Assembly: GCF_036373705.1 (NCBI RefSeq)
Contig: NC_089864.1
Location: 12,893,501 to 12,957,500 of the forward strand
DNA length: 64,000 nucleotides
From: Amia ocellicauda
Lineage: Eukaryota > Chordata > Actinopteri > Amiiformes > Amiidae
Reading direction: 5' to 3'
Part shown: piece by piece, positions 55,201 through 64,000 of the stretch
Numbering within the stretch: position 1 is the first letter of the stretch
How the letters are laid out: each line of letters starts with the position of its first letter
Notes under the pieces: generated by a model
Told to the model about the DNA's origin: nothing
The model's input: the letters and a program-made list of their open reading frames with translations, nothing else
Databases searched by the model: none
Position numbers and translations under genes: made by a program

Positions 55201-58200
55201 AATGTATAATATATGCTCTGCAGTTAATGAACGCCCAGCCCGAAAAGGCCTTCATCCGCAACAAGGCAGCCCAGGTGTTTGCACTGATGTTCGTCACAGA
55301 GTATCTGAGCAAGTGGCCCAAGTTCTTCTTTGACATCCTGACGGTCATCGGCCTGAACCCTCGCGGAGTGGACATCTACCTCAGGACCCTAATGGCCATC
55401 GATGCTGAAGTAGTGGACAGAGATATAGTCCATTCTTCTGAGGCAAGGCTTTTTGTGAGCAGATTTACTTTTTTTGGAAGTTGATTTCATTCGAGGTTGT
55501 ATGCCTGGGGTTCTTTGTGTTGAGATGGTGGGTATCTAAGCCCCAGTCGTCAATTGTGGAAATGACCTGTACATTTATTAGTGGAGAAGAAATTACTCCA
55601 AAGGTCCCTTTTGAATTGATACCTTCATTAATTGTGACCTCCACGGCAATGAAAACCAATGCAGATTGCAGCATATTCTTAGTGCATTGGCCTTGACTGG
55701 TTGGTTATAAAATCTGTCCAGGTATATTGACCTTGGATCAGACCCTGACATGAGAGGTCAGTATGTGATTTAGGTTCGCTTAACTCAACGGACATGATGG
55801 TAAAAGTCACATCGTGGGTAACAGATGACTGTAAATGTCTGAGAAAGTGGAATTTTAGATTGATTCCTTCCTGTTTCTCCACAGGAGACGCGTAGAAACA
55901 CTCTGATTAAGGACAGTATGAGGGAGCAGTGCATTCCCAGCCTGGTGGAGTCCTGGTACCAGATCCTGCAGACGTACCAGCACTCGAACTCGGAGCTGAC
56001 CTGCCAGTGTCTGGAGGTGGTGGGCGCCTTCGTCTCCTGGATCGACCTCAACCTCATCGCCAATGACAGGTGCGCGCACAGCGTCTCCCAGCATTGTTTG
56101 GTCTCTGCTTGTAACATGTATAATAATGCTTTAATGCTGTCTGTGGGACCACATCAAACCAGAGGAGCTTTTTCAGATCAGCAGGGACACACACACCTGG
56201 GGACACAAATGGAAATTGGGCTTCAAGTAATTCAAAATGGAAAACAGCACACTTCTTTACACAGAGAGGTGTCACAACCTGAACAAACTCCCCAGCAAGT
56301 GGTTGAAGCTGAAAAGTTGGGAACATTTAAAAATAGACTGGATAGGATCCTTGGACCACTTAGTTATTAATGGACACCAAACGAGCACCATGGGTCAAAT
56401 GGCCTCCTCTCGTTTGTAAACTTTCTTATGTTCTTAGTACAAAGAGCAGTGATTATCCAAAAATGTATATCCAGGAAGTTCTCTATGTCCAATTGTGTTG
56501 TAGACTTTCATTTCTATACCTTTTAAACATGGGCATTATCTGCTGATTAATCATAGCTAGTGACAATGTTGGATGCTCTACTGATCGTCACAATGGTATT
56601 CAGTCAACCCTGAAAGGTGGCTCAGGGATTGATTGGATTTCTAATGGGCTGGTGGATGCCTGATTAGTGGGGTAATGACTATTGGCTGTTGCCTACAGTT
56701 TCTTGTGTAGAGCCTGACTATATCTTGATGTGCTCAAACTGTGTCTTGATGATGTTCTAAGTGCCAATTTATTTTAAGCATATTGGGTATTTGTTTAATC
56801 TTCATATGTATGAGAAGGGAAACAATTATTGTGCTGTGTGCTTCTGTTAATGTGTTATTTGTATAACTGTTGATTTTGTTTAAAGTCCCGTTGAAATGGC
56901 TTCTTCCACGTCCTCTCATCCCTGTCCTTGTGAATTGCAGGTTTGTGAACATGCTGCTGGGACACATGTCGGTGGAAGTGCTGCGAGAAGAAGCCTGTGA
57001 CTGCCTGTTTGAGATCATCAATAAGGGCATGGACCCCATTGACAAGACCAAGCTGGTAGAATCTCTTTGTCAGGTGCTCCAGTCAGCTGGTTTCTTCAAT
57101 ATTGAACAAGTAAGATGGTTATTCACACTACCTTTTTGTGTTCAGTTCTGAAAAACATTGTTGTATTGCTAAAATGATACCATTATTTTCTAGCAACATA
57201 ATATACCCATTGAAAAAAACATCTGTGCTTGAACATATAATAGATAGATTATCCATAGAAGCTGAAGAAGAACTCGAGGGGCAGTACTGGTTTTTGTGCT
57301 GCTCCGTGTCAGCTGTGATGTGCATTCATGTGTTCCTTGGTCTTCCTTGGCAACGCAGGAGGAGGACGTGGACTTCCTGGCCAAGTTCTCCAAGCTGATG
57401 AACGGAATGGGGCAGTCGCTGATCATCAGCTGGACGAAGCTGGTGAAGGTCGGGGATATGAAGAACGCCCAGGACACCCTGCAGGCCCTGGAGTCCAAGG
57501 TGCCGCTGATGTTGCAGCTGCTCATCCACGAGGACGACGACATCTCCACCAACATCGTGGGCTTCTGCTACGACTACCTGCACATTTTGAAACAGGTATA
57601 AGGTTGTTGTGACCTCCAGTCAGCCGGTGTCTTCCAGTGTTGATCAAGTGAGATGGTTACTTTAGCGTTCGTGGTTGTAGACAATTCTCAATGTTTCTTA
57701 CTCCTTTCAACCCAGAAGTCACTTTTGCTTCTCTCTAAATCCCAGTAATAAACGATTAACGTTTCCAGAATATAAACCACTTTTTCTTGCAGTAGCTGAG
57801 TGGGAACGGCTTACTCAACCAAGAAATAAATGAAATATTGCTAATGACACTCGTTTTAACAGAAATGGTTGCTTTTATTTAATCGGGGTAGTTTACCTAA
57901 CTTCATTTTTAAATTTAATATAATCTTGGGTCACTTAACTTAATGGACATTAAAGTCAATTATGAATCCCTGTCCAAAACAAGAGGTATAAACTTTGTCA
58001 TTAATTTTGGATGAACCTATCTTATGTTTGCAGCTCCCACTTCTTACAGACCAGCAGAAAGCGAATGTTGAGGTAAGATCTTATTCTTGATTTTATAGAT
58101 GTGCAAATTAAATCTGTTGTTATTCCATAGATATGTCTTGCTTGCAAACCATAAATAATACATTGAAAATAATAATAAAAACCAACAGTTAACAATTAGA

Positions 58201-61200
58201 AAGTGTTAATTTAAAATCAACTTGAACTGACCTTTTTTTTAACAGATTTTTGCAACTGTTAATGTCTTCTGCCTATATGTTAATGTATTACGTATTTTAA
58301 AGTTTAAATAAATATATTAAGATTTTATGTGCATGTTTGTAACAGTATTGAAATGTAAGTGCCTTCTTACTTAGTCTTACGTTTTTTTTTGTTTTTTTGT
58401 TTTTTTTTAACGGTTAATAAGGCTGATTCTGTCCACAGGCGATCATGCTTGCAGTCATGAAAAAACTGACCTATGATGACGAGTACAATTTTGAAAATGA
58501 GGTAACCTTCTAAATTGCATTTTATTAATTACATTTAGATACAAGTTTCCATTCTTTTTCATATTTTTCTGTTTTACACTGTGTCCCTGGAGCTTTTTTA
58601 ATGGAATTCATGACATGATGCCTCGCTGATCTATAAAGCACTTTTTCCTGCTCCAGCAGTTCACAAATGCCTCTTTATAGACTTGAGCTTTTAAACCCTG
58701 AGGATATTCTGTCCAATCCGCACTAGCAATGGATAATATATGGACCTGAGGTTAAGCCTATTTAGTAACGTGTTTTTAAAGGTTTTCAATTTGAATGTCC
58801 TGTACTCTAGTGTAGGGAGGTTTTATGTAGTTTCGATCAGCAATACATAGTTTGTTTACTCAGTGTTATTATCTCTCTCTCTGTACACCAGGGGGAGGAT
58901 GAAGCGATGTTTGTGGAGTACAGAAAGCAGCTGAAACTGTTGTTGGACAGATTGGCCCAGGTGTCTCCTGAGCTGCTGCTGCAGGCTGTGCAAAGGGTCT
59001 TCAACACTACAATGCAGTATGTGCTACAGGCTCACACACTGGTTCCGTCAGTCATACTTGAAACTGACTAATTTAATGCTTCTCATTAAATCTGCTGCCA
59101 CTGTCCTGTCACTTACAACATCTTTCTTAGTCTGATGTCTGAGGTCAGAGTTGCACTGTCTGACCGCTGTGCTGCATCTCCCCTGCAGGAGCTGGCAAAG
59201 CGCCGCATTCATGGAGGTGGAGGTGGCCGTTCGGTTGGTGTACATGCTGGGGGAGGCCCTTCCCGCCTCCCATGGTGCTCACTTCTCTGGGGACGTCGCC
59301 AAAGCCAGCGCTCTGCAGGACATGATGAGGACGGTAGGTGGACGGCAGCAGCAGCAGCAGCCTGGACAGTCTTCTAGTCTTATAGTATCCCTTCCCAGTA
59401 CAGAAGCTTTAGGACTCGTGACTTATTCATAGCCTCTAGTCACAGCCCATATGAGACAATCACTGAAGGAATATAAGGACAAAATAATTTTCTCTTGTAT
59501 AGCTATTACTGTTCAACTATATTTTGGATTTTGCTGGATTTCGATAATGTTGGAATTGAGAGAGGTTATTGAATAGTTTTCAGTTTTTTTTTTTAAGTGG
59601 AAAAATAACAACATTTGAAAAATCTTTTCATAAACATTCCTGTTAAACTAATCGGTAAAATATTGACCGAAAAAAATAAGTGATGGCCTCATTTGCCTTA
59701 TGAATGAGTTTGTTTCAATATAAAGCTGTTAAAAGTTTAAAACAATATTATCATAACTGTGTGCTTCCTTGCAGTTATTTTAATGAAACCGCTGACATTT
59801 CAGCTAAACATTTGATGCTTGGATTGATTCTCCAGCATCCTTGACTGTGCTCTCTTGTGCATTGCAGCTGGTGTCGTGTGGCGTCAGTGAATACCAGCAC
59901 ACCTCTGTGACACTCGAATTCTTTGAAACGATCGTTCGCTATGATAAGTTTTTCACCGTGGAACCGCAGCACATTCCTAATGTATTGGTGAGTATCTTTA
60001 TTATTAACACCAAGACCAAGTTGTGCATTTTACTCACCTTATACCATTGGAAGAACAATCGTTAGTTCAGCTAATAATAAGAGCTTAGCGACTGACATGT
60101 GGCACAAACAGGCTTTCATGATGGTTTGCATAACTGCCAAAATGATTCGGTTGGTTTTAATAATGCCCATTCAACCGCTCCCAGCTGCAACAGCAATGTT
60201 GTCAACCTCCCCGTCACACAGTCATACAGAGAGCGCCAAATGCATCCTCTGAAGTACAGCTCTCGCTTCTGTAAGGGTTTAATTAATAATTTGCATTTAG
60301 GCTCTCGCATTCTGATATAATTACTGGATGCTGTTGAGTGGGTTAAATATCTATTTTTATACCATTTACAGGAATTTCGTTTTTAACCAGTGACAGAAGG
60401 TTATCAGTGAATTGCTTTCTGTCTTCCTGTCTCCACTCAGATGGCATTTTTAGATCACAGAGGCTTGAGACACAGCAGCCCCAAAGTCAGAAGCAGGGTT
60501 GCCTATCTCTTCTCCAGATATGTCAAGTCATTGCAGTAAGTGAAGTCCACAACTCCACTAACACATATTAATAACTGCTGGTCAAATCTACTTGTAGGCC
60601 TCTGCATGTAGCTCTTCCACATCAGAGACTTTGAATGCAAGCTCTCTTTAGGTTGTAAAGAAAAGCTTTATGATGCCAAATGTTTTAGCTTTTTTCTTCT
60701 CTGTGCTGCTTCACTGTATGTGCTCTGGAATATGGAAATGGGTCACCTTTTTGTACCTGCTTCCTGGTTTTGTAATTGATGGGAATCTCTTGTCTTTAGC
60801 AAGCACATGAACGCCTTCATTGAGGACATCCTGAACCGAATACAAGACCTCCTTGAGCTCTCCCCCCCTGTAAGTACAGGCCTGTCTTCAGCTGTTGCGT
60901 TCCTTATATACATCTCATTTCAAAGCCTGTAGATGTTCCTGAACGACTCGTGTCCGGACAGAATGCATGCCTTTCGTTAACCGATCATGTAAGACTAATT
61001 TCAGCGTTGTCAACTTCTTGCAGGAGAATGGCTTCCAGGCCCTGCTGACCAGCGACGACCAGCTGTTCATCTTCGAGACGGCGGGGGTGCTGATCGTGAA
61101 CAGCGAGTACCCGGCCGACAGGAAGCAGGTGCTGATGAAGAACCTGCTGACGCCGCTGATCGAGAAGTTCAAAGTCCTGCTGGACAAGCTGCTGATGGAG

Positions 61201-64000
61201 CAGGACGAGGAGAGGCAGGTGGCTCTGGCCGACTGTCTGAGTCACGCGGTGGGCTTCGCCAGGTATGGACTTGCATGCACGCGTGCGCTCGCACTGTTGA
61301 TAAAATACACAACACCCAAGAATAGGAATGTATAGGTTAAGCATCCCAACCCTCTGTGTGTTTGTGAGAGCAGCCGCACCAGTAAGGCCTTCAGCAACAA
61401 GCAGACGGTGAAGCAGTGCGGGTGCTCTGAGGTGTACCGGGACTGCCTGCAGAGCTTCGTGCCGGCGCTCAGCTGTCCAGTGCAGAAGGAGGCTCTGCGC
61501 AGCGGCGTGCGCACCTTCCTGCACCGCATGATCATCTGCCTGGAGGAGGAGGTGCTGCCCTTCATCCCCACTGCCTCGGAACACATGCTCAAGGACTGTG
61601 AAGCCAAGGACCTGCAGGAGTTCATCCCCCTCATCAACCAGATCACAGCCAAGTTCAAGGTGAGGTTCGGGTCCTTCGTTCATGAGGGACTAAACCGTGT
61701 GTCGTGCCATGACTTGACTTGTCCCCTTTTACCGCAGTCTGTCCTGGAATGAGTATTAGGAAGTATAGGATGTAGGTACTACAGTTTCTTTCTCTGTTGT
61801 CAACAGTGAGATGAAAAGCAAAAGGAGCATTCCCAATTGGAGATAGACATGGGGAACAGCTTCATTGGACATGGTAACTTGATTATTTAAAGATGACGAG
61901 CAGGGTTTTGGTGTCGAGCTTCCAGCTCAAAGGCCAAAGTAGGGAGATCGAAGGGGTATCTTGTGAATTACAGAAGTCAATTAAAATTCAATCAGGAAGT
62001 CAAAACAAATCTTGAGTTGAGAAACTTGGTTGTTTCAGTAAAGTGGCTGTCGCCTTTATTTTTTTGCCCCGTTGTTATTGTCCTGCCAGGTTTTGAAATG
62101 CATAAGTGATTGCATTAGACACTTTCAATCTTTCAAGATGTCTGTCTGCAGAGCTTTGCAACATGTTCGAACACACGTGCTCAAGACAGCTGTCCATCTG
62201 AAGTGAGACGCACCTTCTTCCAAACTAATATGGTGGAAATGTCTGCAGTTGGCAGTTCCTCTGCAGCTACAGAAGACTTCAGATGGACAGCAGCCTCAAG
62301 ATGCACTCACTGCTCAAATTCAGGAGTGAACAATGAAAGGACAGATGGCACAGATATTATTGAGAAAGTTGAATTCCCACAAGGTGGTGTACAGGTCTAT
62401 ATTGTCCAAAACCTCTTGATTGTCCTTTCAACCACCGTAACATGACGTCGTCTTTCAGGATCATAACGGGAGTATTTCACTGAATGCCCCAGCCATGCTA
62501 TATACAGTCCTGCTGTTTTTATTGGCTGTGCCTTTTTAACGCTCCAGTTTTCCCTTTGTTTTTCAAGGGCCACGTCTCCCCGTTCCTGCAGCAGGTTTTC
62601 ATGCCCCTGGTGCTGGCGATATTCGAAGTGCTGGCTCGGCCCGCGGAGGAGAACGACCAGACTGCTGCCCTGGAGAAGCAGATGCTGAGGAGGAGCTACT
62701 TCGCCTTCATCCAGACAATCGCCAGCAGTGGGATGAACGAGATCATGGGGAACCAGGGTAAGGAGCATCTCTGATACCATTGCATTGTGATCTGAATGCA
62801 TAGGTACATCTTAAATGTTGACCATTTGAGTAGGTTTCTCAACAAATAGAATCTTTAATAAGCTAAAATATAGGAAAGTAAAAGATGAATGAATTAATCA
62901 AATTTACGTATTTAATTGCAGTTGTATTAAAATGCTCTCTGTTTGAATGTCACCTTTGCAATGTATTTTTGTATATTTGTGTATGGCAAAGTTATTGATT
63001 CATGTTATTACTTATACAATATGCAAACTGAGGAGAGCTATTTTCTAGGTTTTTCCACAATGGTTGTCTTTCTTGAAGTAATAGAAAGTAATATCATGGC
63101 TTTTTTCCACAGGGGTAGAAAATGTTGAACGTATTTTATTCACCATCATCCAAGGAGCGGTGGACTTTCCAGACCCTATAGCACAGAAAACCTGTTTCAT
63201 CATCTTGTCTAAACTAGTTGAGATTTGGGGTGAGTTAAGATTTTGAATGAAAATATAATATGATCAGTTGAAACTTGCTGGAATTTGATGGAAAAGTTTC
63301 ACTCAGATATGAGGGATCAAAAATATGTTGGGAACATAAGGCACAATTCAATGGAATGAATCTTAGATATTCTTAGATTGCACTTAGTGAAGCCAGAGGT
63401 TTGGTAGGCAGCATAAATAGAACGGAGAAGCACTGCCAAAAATGGAGAAATCACTCCGTTGCATGACATGTTGTTGTCTCTTGGCAGGGGGGAAGGATGG
63501 GTTGGTAGGATTCGCTGATTTCATCTACAAGCACATTGTGCCGGCGTGTTTCCTGGCACCGATGAAGCCGACCTTCGATTTGTCAGACGCTCAGACTATC
63601 CTGGTAAGTTTTATTCCAATCGGCATAAATCTCGAGTCTGGTGGCCAGTGTGATATTGTGCTAGTTAGAATAAAGTTCATGGTACGAGAACTACATTTGA
63701 AGTGCATCATGTTCATTTGCCTGCCAAATAATCTATATAATATGTTTAGGAAACTAGTACCTTTATCCTGACCTATTTACTGCAGTTTAACACATTCAAA
63801 ATACACCAGGCACAAAAACTATGGTTTTGTTATCAATTGTTCTTGTTTTTTATTGGCAAACAAAAACAAGCCAATGTAACATAAACCACAGGATGTTAGC
63901 TGCATATTCCCCAAATTTCACTCCGCCCCAGTAATTTGTCTGTGATGCATTTGTTTTACAGGCTTTGTCTGAATGTGCTCTGACGCTAAAAATGATTCAT
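52261..64000 (+). CDS. xpot: Exportin-T (tRNA nuclear export receptor), 3' end beyond window
   Basis: Importin-beta family karyopherin that carries mature tRNAs out of the nucleus with RanGTP. Coding exons: 52261-52320, 53287-53369, 54002-54058, 54543-54612, 55224-55442, 55885-56069, 56941-57109, 57359-57595, 58034-58072, 58439-58501, 58892-59016, 59189-59333, 59868-59987, 60441-60535, 60800-60869, 61024-61262, 61374-61659, 62568-62757, 63113-63229, 63488-63603, 63962-64000. Every phase agrees: 2724 nt, 908 codons, about 94% of the ~962-residue vertebrate protein. It starts MDEQALLGLNPNADANYRQR. Typical stretches are DDHVKFFCFQVLEHQIKF, FIRNKAAQVFALMFVTEYLS, CQCLEVVGAFVSWIDL, LMLQLLIHEDDDIS, FMEVEVAVRLVYMLGEALP and KQTVKQCGCSEVYRDCLQ; the whole is HEAT-repeat helices. 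The intron after 55442 starts with GC, not GT. About 54 C-terminal residues lie past the window edge. Confidence 0.97.
56225..56440 (+). mobile_element. 3' relic of a non-LTR retrotransposon (L2/CR1-like)
   Basis: In an xpot intron. Forward frames contain pieces resembling the last codons of a LINE reverse transcriptase ORF: NKLPSKW, VVEAEK and TFKNRLDR, in different frames, so it is broken. A repeat tail with GGCCTCCTCTCGTTTGTAAA and CTTATGTTCTT follows, a tail I recall as common in non-teleost fish genomes. About 200 bp remain, 5'-truncated as usual for LINE copies. Confidence 0.7.
62180..62300. repeat. Inverted repeat with 16-bp perfect arms in xpot intron
   Basis: GCTGTCCATCTGAAGT at 62189-62204 and its exact reverse complement at 62276-62291, separated by 71 bp. 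Imperfect pairing extends outward about 9 bp further. It lies in the 0.9 kb intron 61660-62567. It could be a fold-back element or a hairpin in the transcript. Confidence 0.7.

Noticed and set aside
60985-61683. 232-codon minus-strand frame opposite xpot
   Set aside because: Antisense shadow of two xpot exons whose codon use leaves the opposite strand open; it crosses an intron.

Overview
This is vertebrate nuclear DNA. Genes are split by GT-AG introns, intergenic DNA is AT-rich, and microsatellites and transposon relics are common. The protein families, a Tc1-like element with CTGAACAAAAAT-type ends and a SINE/LINE tail with the core GTCGCCCTGGATAAGGGCG point to a ray-finned fish. The tail type makes an early-branching lineage (gar, bowfin or sturgeon grade) plausible, but this is inference and no species is claimed.

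Layout. 1-14.2 kb: no gene recognised; simple repeats and AT-rich DNA. 14.2-24.2 kb (+): pthlh (PTH-related protein), with a probable 5' untranslated exon, a signal-peptide exon, a hormone exon 7.2 kb downstream and a probable spliced 3' UTR. 26.8-27.7 kb (+): an intronless class A GPCR of uncertain orthology, peptide-receptor-like. 31.2-44.2 kb (-): agbl3 (cytosolic carboxypeptidase 3, a tubulin deglutamylase), reconstructed as 16 exons in a continuous frame; its introns hold a decayed Tc1-like transposon. 45.2-48.7 kb (-): rpl18a, complete in five exons, with a 5'TOP promoter and two sister H/ACA snoRNAs of the SNORA68 (U68) type in introns 1 and 3. 50.4-64 kb (+): xpot (exportin-T), 21 coding exons that run off the right edge, with about 908 of roughly 962 residues present.

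The genes do not form an operon. rpl18a, its snoRNAs and xpot share a broad theme (ribosome and tRNA supply), and rpl18a and xpot diverge from promoters about 1.9 kb apart, but nothing shows co-regulation. The most interesting signals are the paired snoRNAs with compensatory stem changes, an in-frame GC-AG intron in xpot, the GPCR whose DRY motif reads T-R-A, and several inverted-repeat elements. I found no clearly undescribed multi-gene system. Exon boundaries were read by eye from splice sites and reading frame. Family comparisons are from memory, not alignments.
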